This document shows positions 34,343 through 45,033 of a stretch of DNA of 60,126 nucleotides, in pieces. The translations under genes and the position numbers were made by a program. The notes under the pieces are model-generated. The model was not told the DNA's origin. It did not search any database and saw only the letters and a program-made list of their open reading frames with translations. Origin of the DNA: Candidatus Effluviviaceae Genus I sp. Lineage in GTDB: Bacteria > Joyebacterota > Joyebacteria > Joyebacterales > Joyebacteraceae. Location of the stretch: NCBI GenBank assembly GCA_016867725.1, contig VGIX01000009.1, positions 1-60,126 of the forward strand, in the 5' to 3' direction. Within the stretch, counting starts at the first letter, position 1; each line of letters starts with the position of its first letter.

Positions 34343-35878
34343 ATGAAGCACGCGAAAGCTCTCGCAGTTCTTCTCACGCTTCTCGCCCTTGTCACGGGCT
34401 GCTCGTCGACCAGGCCGCGGACGGCAGGAGCCGTGGTAGAGGGCGCCGATCCCATCGCCTCGGCAGAGGAGCACTACAGGGTGGCCCTGGAGTGCTATGT
34501 CCTTGACCGGTACCAGGACGCCGGCGAGGCGCTCCGCCGCGCGGCAGAGGCGCTCGACGCCTCGGATGCGCCCGGCGACGACGGACGCCGCGAGGCGCTC
34601 CGCGAGAGGATCAGCTACTTCGTGCGCGTCCTCGGGGGCAGGGGCGGCGAGTGGGCGTACGCGCCCTCGGCGGAGCGCGCGCGGACCGACACGCTCACCG
34701 TGGCGACCGGTGGCGCGACAGCGCAGGAGGCCTGCGCGCCTCGCCACCCCATCACGGTGGTCCGCAACGACCGCGTGGACAAGTGGCTGCGCTACTTCCA
34801 GGGGCGCGGCCGCAACGAGATGCAGCGGTGGCTCGGGCGCGAGGGCAGGTACCGTCCGATGATCGATCGGATCATCGCCGAGCACGGGCTTCCCCCCGAG
34901 CTCTTCTATCTCGCCATGATCGAGAGCGGACTCAATCCGAAGGCGTATTCCAAAGCGCACGCGTCCGGGATGTGGCAGTTCATCGAGTGCAGAGGTCGTC
35001 AGTACGGCCTCCGCGTGGACTGGTGGGTGGACGAGCGGCGGGACCCCGAGAAGGCGACGCGGGCGGCCTGCGCGTATCTGAGAGACCTCCGCGAGCTCCT
35101 CGGCTCGTGGGAGCTGGCGCTCGCGGGCTACAACGCCGGAGAGGGGCGCGTGCTGCGCGCTCAGAAGAAGCACCCGTCGTGTCCCGACTACTGGTGCCTG
35201 GACCTCCCGAAGGAGACGGAGGACTTCGTCCCGAAGTTCATGGCGGCGGTCATCATCGGGTCCGACCCTGCCACGTTCGGCTTTCACGACATACCGGCCG
35301 CCGCGCCCCTGGTCTACGACACGATCGAAGTGGGTGATGCGTACGGCCTTGAGGCCGTGGCGCGGGCGTGCGGGGTCGCGGTCAGCGAGATCCAGGACCT
35401 CAACCCGGGCATGAGGCGGTGGTGCACTCCTCCCCCGGGCAGCGGGAAGACCGCGGCGACGCTGCGTCTGCCTCCAGGCACGGGGCAGATGTGTCTCGCG
35501 GCAATGGAGAGAATGCCACCGGACGAGCGCGCCGGCTGGCAGCGGCACGACGTCCGACAGGGAGAGACCGTGTCGCTGCTTGCTGCTCGCTACGGCACGA
35601 GCGTCAGCGCCATCACATCTGCGAACGGACTTCGCGACGCGAGCCGGATCCGCGTCGGCGACAGCCTTGCCATCCCCGTCGGACACCGCGACCCCGAGGG
35701 GGAGCGCGTGACGAGCGCCGCGAAGCACACGGTCACGTACACGGTGAAGAAGGGCGACACCATCTCGTCCATCGCGCGGCGGCACGGCAAGAGCGCGAAG
35801 GACCTCCTTCGGTGGAACGGTCTCTCCTGGAGTTCCCCCATCTACCCGGGTGACAAGATCAAGGTGCTCAGCATGTAG
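34343..35878 (+). CDS. MltD-like lytic transglycosylase with two LysM domains
   Basis: This 511-residue lipoprotein (lipobox LVTGC, Cys about residue 20) cleaves peptidoglycan glycan strands with anhydro-muramyl ends. After a Tyr/Arg-rich helical N-terminal region comes the SLT domain with catalytic Glu194 in MIESGLNPKAYSKAHASGMW and the later ALAGYNAGEGRV. Two LysM domains follow (about 402-447 and 460-511: VRQGETVSLLAARYG and VKKGDTISSIARRHG). Membrane-bound murein hydrolase D is the closest known type. No good ribosome site is seen before ATG 34343. It is a lone plus-strand gene with a strong terminator after it. Confidence 0.9.
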   Translation: MKHAKALAVLLTLLALVTGCSSTRPRTAGAVVEGADPIASAEEHYRVALECYVLDRYQDAGEALRRAAEALDASDAPGDDGRREALRERISYFVRVLGGRGGEWAYAPSAERARTDTLTVATGGATAQEACAPRHPITVVRNDRVDKWLRYFQGRGRNEMQRWLGREGRYRPMIDRIIAEHGLPPELFYLAMIESGLNPKAYSKAHASGMWQFIECRGRQYGLRVDWWVDERRDPEKATRAACAYLRDLRELLGSWELALAGYNAGEGRVLRAQKKHPSCPDYWCLDLPKETEDFVPKFMAAVIIGSDPATFGFHDIPAAAPLVYDTIEVGDAYGLEAVARACGVAVSEIQDLNPGMRRWCTPPPGSGKTAATLRLPPGTGQMCLAAMERMPPDERAGWQRHDVRQGETVSLLAARYGTSVSAITSANGLRDASRIRVGDSLAIPVGHRDPEGERVTSAAKHTVTYTVKKGDTISSIARRHGKSAKDLLRWNGLSWSSPIYPGDKIKVLSM

Positions 35879-35940
35879 CCAAGTGGCGCGCGGCGCCTGA
35901 CTCGCTGACGGCGCCCGCGCCGGCGGCGTCGGCATGCAAG

Positions 35941-35971
35941 AGGGCCCCGGATCTCCAGGATCCGGGGCCCT
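35941..35971. terminator. Strong terminator between convergent genes
   Basis: A 12-bp perfect stem GGGCCCCGGATC/GATCCGGGGCCC with a 5-nt loop, plus one A-T pair and TTCTCC on the plus side, lies 62 nt after the MltD-like stop and 40 nt after the stop of the minus-strand lipoprotein gene. It probably ends both transcripts. Confidence 0.8.
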
Positions 35972-36011
35972 TCTCCTGCGCGGCGATGCCGCCTCTGCGA
36001 CCGAGGACCCG

Positions 36012-37355
36012 CTACCTCGTCGACAGGACGGTCACGGCCTCAGGCCTGACGACTGCCGTGCGCGCCATGCCGCCGATGCTGGGCAGGTCCGAGACGATCG
36101 CCCGGATCATGATGTCGGCGGTCGTCTGGAGCTCCCACGTCTCGAGGTTCCAGAGGTAGCTCTTGTAGTCGATCGGGACATCCCTGTCGAGGCCGATACG
36201 CGGGTTGTAGGAGTACAGCCACTCCATGCCCGCGAAGAACTCCCTGTTCGGGAACTGCACGGCGCTGCTGATGTTCACCGCGGTCGTCAGCCGGAACTCG
36301 ACCCACTCGTCCTCCGGGTAGCTGTACGGCTCGCCGGTGCTGAGTCCCTGGTTCGCCGGCGCGCCGGGGAGTCCGGTATCCTGGTTCACCTTCCACGCCC
36401 AGATGAGGAAGGGCTGCGTCGTAGGCAGCGTGGGGTTGGTCGGGTGAGTGATCCCGTCGTTCATCGTGTGGAACCGCACGCCGACGATGTAGTTGGCCCA
36501 CGTCGGCGCCTTGAACTTGACCGCGAGCATCTGCCCGACTCCCGCGGAGATCCAGTTCGTGTGCGCTCCATAGAGCCCGTCGTCGTAGGCGAGCGTCGTC
36601 TCCTTGCCCGCCGCCACCCAGAACACGTCGAGCGGCAGCGTCGTCACGTTCCGGGCGGCGTCGTAGGCGTCGACGTAGTATCTCACGAGCGCCTCCGGGT
36701 TGTTCGGATCGAGCGGTGGAACGTCGATCGGGATGTAGAACCGGAGCGACTCCGGCTGATCGACCGGGTAGGCGTACGAGGAGTCCGGGAAGGACTCAGC
36801 GCTTCCCCAGCGCAGGCGCTGCCCGGACGACGTCACGTCGGTTCGCCCGACGAAGGTGACCTGCGGCATGCTCGTCTGCCAGACGCCCCCCAGCGTGTCC
36901 TTCCACACCGCCCAGAGCACGTCCTCTGCCACGAGCGGCGGAGGGGTCTGATCGAGCGTGATCGTCACCTGCACCGGCTCCGTGGCGACGTTGCCGTAGA
37001 TGTCCGTCACGGTGGCGGTGATGAGCTTCTGGCCCTCGTCGCCGAGCTGCACCCCCGTGACGGTGAACCGGCCGAACTCGCCGTCGTACGGCACGGCGGG
37101 GGAAGACACGCCGCTGGACTGGTATGCCCCGTCGACGAAGATGTCCACGGTGGCGCCCACCTCAGCGCGCCCTCGGACGTTGATCAGAGGGCTGTTCACC
37201 GCGGTTCCGTCCGCGGGGTTCGTGATGTAGGTGCCCGTCGGCGGCGTGCGGTCCACCGGCTCACCCTTCTGATCGCAGCCGGTCACCGCCAGCGTCGCCG
37301 CGGCCAGCAGGAGGATGCCGACGCACGTTCTTTCCTTCACCAGTCTGGTTCTCAC
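36012..37355 (-). CDS. Ig-domain lipoprotein of unknown function
   Basis: This 447-residue protein has a lipoprotein signal (lipobox LAVTGC, Cys about residue 27). An Ig-like region follows (about 35-140: PPTGTYITNPADGTAVNSP, VDIFVDGAYQSSG, ITATVTDIYGNVATEPV), then a second beta-rich half without a recognised family, rich in Trp and Tyr (NREFFAGMEWLYSYNPRIG). The GTG start has GGAG about 10 nt upstream. It lies 97 nt after the PorV-like gene and is likely co-transcribed, so the two may form a surface assembly. Confidence 0.65.
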   Translation of the reverse strand: MRTRLVKERTCVGILLLAAATLAVTGCDQKGEPVDRTPPTGTYITNPADGTAVNSPLINVRGRAEVGATVDIFVDGAYQSSGVSSPAVPYDGEFGRFTVTGVQLGDEGQKLITATVTDIYGNVATEPVQVTITLDQTPPPLVAEDVLWAVWKDTLGGVWQTSMPQVTFVGRTDVTSSGQRLRWGSAESFPDSSYAYPVDQPESLRFYIPIDVPPLDPNNPEALVRYYVDAYDAARNVTTLPLDVFWVAAGKETTLAYDDGLYGAHTNWISAGVGQMLAVKFKAPTWANYIVGVRFHTMNDGITHPTNPTLPTTQPFLIWAWKVNQDTGLPGAPANQGLSTGEPYSYPEDEWVEFRLTTAVNISSAVQFPNREFFAGMEWLYSYNPRIGLDRDVPIDYKSYLWNLETWELQTTADIMIRAIVSDLPSIGGMARTAVVRPEAVTVLSTR

Positions 37356-37452
37356 TTCCCCGTGCTCCTTTCCCGGGAGGGCGATGGCCGGATTGCCGCT
37401 CTGCTGCGGGTCCTGCCCCGGAGTCCTGCTGCCCCGGACGTCGGAGACCGGC

Positions 37453-38442
37453 TCAGAAGCCGTACGTCGCCGACACCCGATGGCTCGAGTCCAGATGCTC
37501 GTGTCTTCCGAAGGCGTATTCGACCGCGAAACCACCGAGCGCGAGTCCGGCGCCGGCCGTCAGCTGGCCGATCGCGAGACCGGCGCGCACTCCCACCATC
37601 TCGCGGTAGACGAACTCGATGCCGTAGTGCGTGTCGGCCGAAACGGGGCCCACGTGGTACTGGTCCGCAAGCGCTCGATTCTCGAATCGGAAGTCCGCGT
37701 CCGCGGCGATGACGAAGCGGCCGTCCATGGACGCCACGTCGCGGGAGTACGCCGCCCCGATCTTCGCGGTCGGCATGATGTGCTCTCGCTCGCCGGTGTT
37801 CCAGGACAGGAACGTCGTCGTGACGTCCTGCAGGTTCACGCCGACCGTCGTGTCCCGCCGGATGTCGTACTTCGCCCCCACGTCGAACCCGACACCGTAG
37901 CAGGAGTGGTCGCCCACGCTCTTTCTGATCACCTTGAGGTTGCCGCCGACCCGCATCCGGTCCGAGGACCTGCGGGCATACGTCACGAGGAGGGCCGACT
38001 CCGAATCGCTCTCCCACGTGATGCGCGACGGGTCGTAGATGATCCTGTCCTCGTCCGTTTCGAAGTCAGTGAACGGGATGTCGTCGATGGCGAGCCTGAT
38101 CACGGTCACGGCGAACGCGGCCCCGTTGCCCAGCGGCTGCGCGTACGCGCCGGTGTCGTAGTTCACGACGTCGCCGAAGGTCTCGGAGTGCATCAGCTGG
38201 ACGCTGCGCCCCTCCACGTCGGCCACGCCCGCCGGGTTCCAGTAGCCCGCCGTCGCGTCGTCCGCGACCGCCACGAACGCGCTGCCCATGCCGAGGGCCC
38301 TGGCGCCGACGCCGTGCGTGAGGAACTCCCCGGCGTACTTGTTCGCTCCGGCCGCCGGCGGGATCGGGAGCATCACGAGCGCAACGACACACGCTCCCAC
38401 CATCCGTCCCCACGACCCGGATGCTGCGCGATAGATCGCCAT
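37453..38442 (-). CDS. PorV/PorQ (UPF0164)-family outer-membrane protein
   Basis: This 329-residue protein has a signal peptide ending PIPPAAGA, then the family signature FLTHGVGARALGMGSAFVAV and DDATAGYWNPAG. Alternating beta-strand character continues to the C-terminal aromatic residue (SATYGF), as in outer-membrane beta-barrels. PorV-type proteins of Bacteroidetes act in type IX secretion, but no other T9SS gene is seen here, so the role is open. GGGGGG stands 4 nt before ATG 38442. Confidence 0.8.
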   Translation of the reverse strand: MAIYRAASGSWGRMVGACVVALVMLPIPPAAGANKYAGEFLTHGVGARALGMGSAFVAVADDATAGYWNPAGVADVEGRSVQLMHSETFGDVVNYDTGAYAQPLGNGAAFAVTVIRLAIDDIPFTDFETDEDRIIYDPSRITWESDSESALLVTYARRSSDRMRVGGNLKVIRKSVGDHSCYGVGFDVGAKYDIRRDTTVGVNLQDVTTTFLSWNTGEREHIMPTAKIGAAYSRDVASMDGRFVIAADADFRFENRALADQYHVGPVSADTHYGIEFVYREMVGVRAGLAIGQLTAGAGLALGGFAVEYAFGRHEHLDSSHRVSATYGF

Positions 38443-38667
38443 GAGCCCCCCTTGTACCACGTTCGGCTGCCGCTGTAAAGAGCCAAGCCGCCGGTTCATC
38501 TGCCCATCCGACACCCGCCGCCGGGCGGGTCCGCAGCGCCACCCACGCCTCGTGTGTCGTCCGCGGCGCCGTCACCGACAGACGCCTCGGGTCCGGCTGC
38601 GCCCCTTCGCACGGCGCTCTTCATCGTGTCTTCATGAGCCGTCCCTGGAGCGCCGACCTCTCTCTAA

Positions 38668-38697
38668 GCTTGACCTTGGGCCGGGGGCAAGTCAAGC
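38668..38697 (-). terminator. Hairpin after the DNA glycosylase gene
   Basis: GCTTGAC and GTCAAGC form a 7-bp stem that can extend by TTG/CAA past one bulged G, 30 nt after the glycosylase stop codon. It could be a terminator. It could also be an operator, since TTGACT inside it resembles a -35 and no T-run follows. Confidence 0.4.
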
Positions 38698-38726
38698 GGC
38701 GGAGCGCCTCGAACCTTGACCACCGT

Positions 38727-39416
38727 TCATCGGCGGGCGCTCGCCGGCGGTCGGCGCCCGGACGCGTGACGATCGAGGTCGCCCTCGAGGGGGCAGCCTG
38801 CGCAGCGGCGTGTCGCCCTGCAGCGGTCCTTTCCCAGCCGGACGAGCAGCGCGTGGCACTCGGCATAGACGCTGACGTCCTGCGGGAGGGCTCTCGTGAA
38901 CAGCTCCTGGATCGCGGCATACGACGCGCGCTGCGGCACGAGCCCGTGCCGGACGACGAACCTGCGAGTGTAGGCGTCCACGACGAACGCCGCCTTCCCG
39001 GCGGCGTACAGCACGATGGCGTCCGCCGTCTCCGGTCCGATCCCGCGGATCGCAAGGAGGGTCGTTCTCAGCGTCTCGGCGTTGAGGGACAGGAACTGCT
39101 CCAGCCCTCTCCCGTGCTCCCGAACAGCCCACGCCAGGGCGATGAGGGTCTCGGCCTTTCGAGTGAACGGTCCGGACGACCTGATGATCCGGGCAAGCGC
39201 GGCTGGGCTCGTGCGCACGATCGCCTCGGGCGCCAGGAGCCCGAGGGACCTCATGGCCTCGATCGCGCGCTCGGCGTTGCGCCAGGACGCGTGCTGCGTG
39301 AGCACGGCGCCGACCATCATCTCGAACGGTCCGCGCGACGGCCACCATCCCTGGGGGCCGTAGACGCTCAAGAGCGTCCGGTATGCGTCCGACACCCGGT
39401 CCTGTGGGCTCGCCAT
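38727..39416 (-). CDS. MagIII-like HhH-GPD DNA glycosylase
   Basis: This 229-residue protein is an endonuclease III-superfamily glycosylase: VGAVLTQHASWRNAERAI, hairpin-helix-hairpin IRGIGPETADAIVLYAAG, and catalytic Asp147 in VVDAYTRRF. The lysine that gives EndoIII its AP-lyase activity is Glu129 here, as in MagIII 3-methyladenine glycosylases, so a monofunctional alkylbase enzyme is likely. Four cysteines near the C-terminus (one in ECHALL, then DRCRATRRCAGCPL) could hold a 4Fe-4S cluster. It follows tRNA-Leu on the same strand. Confidence 0.82.
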   Translation of the reverse strand: MASPQDRVSDAYRTLLSVYGPQGWWPSRGPFEMMVGAVLTQHASWRNAERAIEAMRSLGLLAPEAIVRTSPAALARIIRSSGPFTRKAETLIALAWAVREHGRGLEQFLSLNAETLRTTLLAIRGIGPETADAIVLYAAGKAAFVVDAYTRRFVVRHGLVPQRASYAAIQELFTRALPQDVSVYAECHALLVRLGKDRCRATRRCAGCPLEGDLDRHASGRRPPASARR

Positions 39417-39489
39417 CGGGGCTCAGAACGACGCAGGGCCGCGCGGGCGGCCCTGCACCTCGTCGTCACCTTCCCTCGAACGATGAGCC

Positions 39490-39576
39490 TGGTGCCGGGA
39501 GCGAGACTCGAACTCGCACAGGCATACGCCCACCACCCCCTCAAGATGGCGTGTCTACCAGTTCCACCATCCCGGC
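39490..39576 (-). tRNA. tRNA-Leu (anticodon GAG)
   Basis: The minus strand folds as a class II tRNA: acceptor GCCGGGA/TCCCGGC, D-arm with GGTAGAC, anticodon stem CCATC/GGTGG (one T-G pair) with loop TTGAGGG, a long variable arm, T-arm GCGAG-TTCGAGT-CTCGC, discriminator A and an encoded CCA. The anticodon GAG is at 39542-39540 and reads CTC/CTT. The pattern closely follows E. coli tRNA-Leu. It lies 61 nt after secG, a common arrangement. Confidence 0.95.
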
Positions 39577-39637
39577 ACGTGCGGCCGCGCCCGCTTCTGG
39601 GTTTCCGCACGCGGATGCGGCCGTATCACTCAGCTCG

Positions 39638-40057
39638 TCACGGTGACCCGGGCTCGGAGGTTCCCTCGGTCTCCGCGGGCGCCTGAGTTCCGGAGCGCTC
39701 ACCTGCTCCCTCTGAACCGGGGAGTTCCGTCGGCACGCCGGTCGAGGGAACCGCCCCCTCGACGCCGCTTGCCGGCGCGGCCGCGCGTTCTCTGACGCCC
39801 GTCTCCACCGCCCCTCCCCGGAACGTGCCGCGCGCCATGAGCGCGAGCAGAAGGGACGTGAGCATGAACCCGATGGCGAGGTACCTCGTGGCCTTCGTGA
39901 GGAACGTGGCCGCGGACTGCCCGCCGAAGACCGCTCCGATGCCGCCGGCCCCGCCGAACGCGCCGGCGAGGCCGCCGCCCTTGCCCGACTGCAGCAGGAC
40001 CACGACCATGAGCAGCGCGCAGATGAGAACGTGGATCCCGATGACCACTCCGAACAT
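39638..40057 (-). CDS. secG: Preprotein translocase subunit SecG
   Basis: SecG is the small two-helix part of SecYEG. Residues 1-72 match the family: VLICALLMVVVLLQSGKGGG, LAGAFGGAGGIGAVFGGQSA and TRYLAIGFMLTSLLLAL. The remaining 65 residues are a Gly/Glu/Pro/Ser-rich tail, which makes it longer (139) than many SecG proteins. GGAGGAGGG precedes ATG. It ends the gap-pgk-tpiA run, a frequent gene order. Confidence 0.92.
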   Translation of the reverse strand: MFGVVIGIHVLICALLMVVVLLQSGKGGGLAGAFGGAGGIGAVFGGQSAATFLTKATRYLAIGFMLTSLLLALMARGTFRGGAVETGVRERAAAPASGVEGAVPSTGVPTELPGSEGAGERSGTQAPAETEGTSEPGSP

Positions 40058-40095
40058 CGAACCCTCCTCCGTGGACCGCGAGGCACCGCTGTCCG

Positions 40096-40854
40096 CTACC
40101 TGGCAGCCGCCACGATCTCGGCGAAGCCCGCCGCGTCGAGGCTCGCGCCTCCGACCAGCACGCCGTCAACGTCGCTCCGGGACATGATACTCGCGGCGTT
40201 GTCCGGCTTCACGCTTCCGCCGTAGAGAATGCGGAGCCCATCCGCCGTCGAACGCCCGAGTATACCAGCGAGCTCGGCGCGTATCAAGCGATGAACCTCG
40301 TTCGCCGTTTCGGGCGAGGCCGTCCTGCCGGTGCCTATGGCCCAGACCGGCTCGTAGGCCAGGGCGATGCGGTCGGCCCGCCCGGCCGCCGCGCCCCCGA
40401 GCGCCGCGGCCACCTGACGCTTCACGACAGCCTGCGTGAGGCCCTGCTCCCGCTCCTCGAGGGTCTCGCCGACGCACACGATCGCCCGGAGCGTCGTGCC
40501 GAGGACGCGGTGGAGCTTGCGGTTCACGTCGGCGTCGGACTCGCCGAAGATGGTCCGCCTCTCGGAGTGCCCTATCAGAACGTGCCTGACACCGACCGCC
40601 TCGAGCATCTCGGCCGAGACCTCGCCCGTGTACGCGCCCGACCGCTCCCAGAACACGTTCTGGGCGCCCACGTCGATCGCGCTGCCTCTCGCCGCGTCCA
40701 CGGCGGTCTCGAGGAACACGAACGGGGGGCACACGACGACGTCGGCGCGCAGCTCGATGGCCGCCAGCCGGTTCCGAAGGCTGCGGATGAGCTGTCGCGT
40801 CTCCGCTGCCGTTCCGTTGAGCTTCCAGTTGCCGGCGACGATCTTCCGCCGCAC
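40096..40854 (-). CDS. tpiA: Triosephosphate isomerase
   Basis: TpiA interconverts dihydroxyacetone phosphate and glyceraldehyde 3-phosphate. The 252-residue protein has the active-site Asn-Lys (IVAGNWKLNGT), His in VLIGHSERR, Glu in LAYEPVWAIGTG and the phosphate loop ILYGGSVKPDN. GTG start with GGGAGG upstream. It is third in the gap-pgk-tpiA group. Confidence 0.96.
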   Translation of the reverse strand: MRRKIVAGNWKLNGTAAETRQLIRSLRNRLAAIELRADVVVCPPFVFLETAVDAARGSAIDVGAQNVFWERSGAYTGEVSAEMLEAVGVRHVLIGHSERRTIFGESDADVNRKLHRVLGTTLRAIVCVGETLEEREQGLTQAVVKRQVAAALGGAAAGRADRIALAYEPVWAIGTGRTASPETANEVHRLIRAELAGILGRSTADGLRILYGGSVKPDNAASIMSRSDVDGVLVGGASLDAAGFAEIVAAAR

Positions 40855-40882
40855 GATGCCTCCCAGTCTCCGAGCGCGCTCC

Positions 40883-42094
40883 TCAGCGCGAAGGTCTCGC
40901 GTCCGACAGCGCGGCGATGCCCGGCAGGACCTTGCCCTCCAGGAACTCCAGCGACGCGCCGCCCCCCGTCGAGACGTGGGTCATGGCGTCCGCGAGGCCG
41001 GCCTTCGAGATCGCCGCTGCCGTGTCGCCGCCGCCCACGATGCTCGCCGCCCCGGCCCTCGTGGCCTCGGCCACCGCCACGGCGACGGCATTCGTCCCCG
41101 ACGCGAACTCCGGGATCTCGAAGATCCCCAGCGGCCCGTTCCAGACGATCGTGCGCGCGCGCCCCACCTCCGCCGCGAACCGTCCCGCGGTTGCGGGGCC
41201 GATGTCCACGCCCCGCCAACCCGCTCCGATGGCCTCCGACGCCGCGACCTTCGTCCTGGCCCCCGCCGCGGCCGCGTCGGCCGCGAGGACGTCCTCGGGA
41301 AGCAGGAACGCCTTCCCGGCCGACCGCGCCGCATCCAGAAGCCTGAGCGCGACGTCCGTCTTGTCGGGCTCGACCAGCGAGTCGCCCACGTCCTTCCCCT
41401 GCGCCTTGAGGAAGGTGTAGGCCATCGCGCCGCCGATCAGGAAGACGTCGACTTTCGAGAGCAGGTTCTCGACGACGCCGATCTTGTCGGAGACCTTGGC
41501 GCCGCCGAGGATGGCGACGTAGGGGTGCTCCGGCCGCTCGGTCGCGCGCGACAGCCCCGAGATCTCGCGCTCCATGAGAAAGCCCATGGCCCGCTGCTCG
41601 AAGAAGGCCGTGACGCCCACGGTGGAGGCATGGGCACGGTGTGCCGTGCCGAACGCGTCGTTCACGTAGAGGTCGCCCAGCCGCGCGAGCGAACGCGAGA
41701 AGGCCTCGTCGTTCTTCGTCTCCGCGTCGTGGAACCTGAGATTCTCGAGGAGCACGATGTCGCCGTCCCCGAGCGCGTTCGCAGCCGATTCGGCCTCCGG
41801 GCCGATGCAGTCCGCCGCCACGGCCGCATTCCTGCCGAGAAGCTCCGACAGCCGGGCCGCCGCCGGGGCGAGCCTCATCGCGTCGACGACCTTCCCCTTC
41901 GGTCTGCCCAGATGGGACATGAGGACGACCCTGCCGCCCGATGAGACGAGGTGCCGGATCGTCGGCAACGCCATCCGGATGCGCGTGTCGTCTCCGACCG
42001 CGCCGGTCTCGGTCAGCGGCACGTTGAAGTCGACCCTCGTGAGGACGCGCCTGCCGCGGACGTCCACGTCCCTGATGTGCAGTTTCTCGCTCAT
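40883..42094 (-). CDS. pgk: Phosphoglycerate kinase
   Basis: Pgk transfers phosphate from 1,3-bisphosphoglycerate to ADP. The 403-residue protein shows RVDFNVPLTETGAVGDDTRI, VLMSHLGRPKGK, NDAFGTAHRAHAST, ILGGAKVSDKIGV and the C-terminal GGGDTAAAISKAGLAD with VSTGGGASLEFLEG. Nine nucleotides separate it from gap, so the two are co-transcribed. Confidence 0.97.
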   Translation of the reverse strand: MSEKLHIRDVDVRGRRVLTRVDFNVPLTETGAVGDDTRIRMALPTIRHLVSSGGRVVLMSHLGRPKGKVVDAMRLAPAAARLSELLGRNAAVAADCIGPEAESAANALGDGDIVLLENLRFHDAETKNDEAFSRSLARLGDLYVNDAFGTAHRAHASTVGVTAFFEQRAMGFLMEREISGLSRATERPEHPYVAILGGAKVSDKIGVVENLLSKVDVFLIGGAMAYTFLKAQGKDVGDSLVEPDKTDVALRLLDAARSAGKAFLLPEDVLAADAAAAGARTKVAASEAIGAGWRGVDIGPATAGRFAAEVGRARTIVWNGPLGIFEIPEFASGTNAVAVAVAEATRAGAASIVGGGDTAAAISKAGLADAMTHVSTGGGASLEFLEGKVLPGIAALSDARPSR

Positions 42095-42103
42095 CCCGTG
42101 CCC

Positions 42104-44219
<2,116 letters not shown>

Positions 44220-44274
44220 GGTCTCCTCCGAGTGGATGGCATCCCGCACGACCCCGGGCGGGTCGAGGCAGGTA

Positions 44275-44997
44275 TCATAGCCGCCCCCGCGGCGTCTTGT
44301 CAACCAGCTTGGCCCCGGCGACGGCGAAGCACTCGCAGGAGGCGCCGGCCCGTCGGAGGGCCGAGGCCGCCGACGCCAGCGTCGCGCCGGTCGTGACGAC
44401 GTCGTCCAGAAGCAGAAGCCGCGTCCCCTGGAGGGCGCGCCCTGCCGCGAAGGCGCCGCGCACGTTCCGGATCCGGTCGGCCCGGCTGAGGTCGGTCTGG
44501 GTCCTCGTGGGGCGGGCGCGCCTGAGCCATGCGGTCTGCACCGGCGCGCCCGCGAAGCGGGCCAGGCCGCCGGCGATGAGATCGGTCTGGTTGAAGCCCC
44601 GCTCTCGGAGTCGGACCGGGTGGAGCGGCACCGGCACGATGGCATCCACGCCGGCGCCCGGCAGGTTCGCCACGAGCGGTCCGATGATCGCGGCGAGCGT
44701 GTCCGCGACCCCTCTTCTTCCCTGGTACTTCAGGGCGTGCACGAGAGCTCTCGCCGGTCCGTCGAAGTCCAGAGCGTACGCCGCGAACTCCGTCTCCGGG
44801 CGCGGCGCGTCCTCACCGCCCTCGAGCGTCGGCAGCGGCAGCGCACGCGGCGCCGCCGGCCGCAAGACGAGCCGGCAGCGCGCGCAGAGGTCGCGCTCGC
44901 CGCCCTCGAGCGGCGTTCCGCACACGAGACACGCGTCGGGAAGCACGAACGCGAGCAGCGCCCGGCCGATGCGCGCGCAGGGGCCGACGAGGTCCAT
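44275..44997 (-). CDS. comF: ComF-family phosphoribosyltransferase-like protein
   Basis: This 240-residue protein has an N-terminal zinc-finger-like CxxC pair (DACLVCGTPL and DLCARCRLVL) and a C-terminal type I phosphoribosyltransferase fold with a PRPP loop (LLLLDDVVTTGATLASA). The family pattern GRRGVADTLA, VPVPLHPVRLRERGFNQ fits ComF, a DNA-uptake protein in transformable bacteria. With comEC in the same window this supports competence, though ComF-like proteins also occur in non-transformable species. Confidence 0.88.
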   Translation of the reverse strand: MDLVGPCARIGRALLAFVLPDACLVCGTPLEGGERDLCARCRLVLRPAAPRALPLPTLEGGEDAPRPETEFAAYALDFDGPARALVHALKYQGRRGVADTLAAIIGPLVANLPGAGVDAIVPVPLHPVRLRERGFNQTDLIAGGLARFAGAPVQTAWLRRARPTRTQTDLSRADRIRNVRGAFAAGRALQGTRLLLLDDVVTTGATLASAASALRRAGASCECFAVAGAKLVDKTPRGRL

Positions 44998-45033
44998 CGT
45001 GATGCCCGTTTCCCTGGGGATCCCGGGGTCGGT

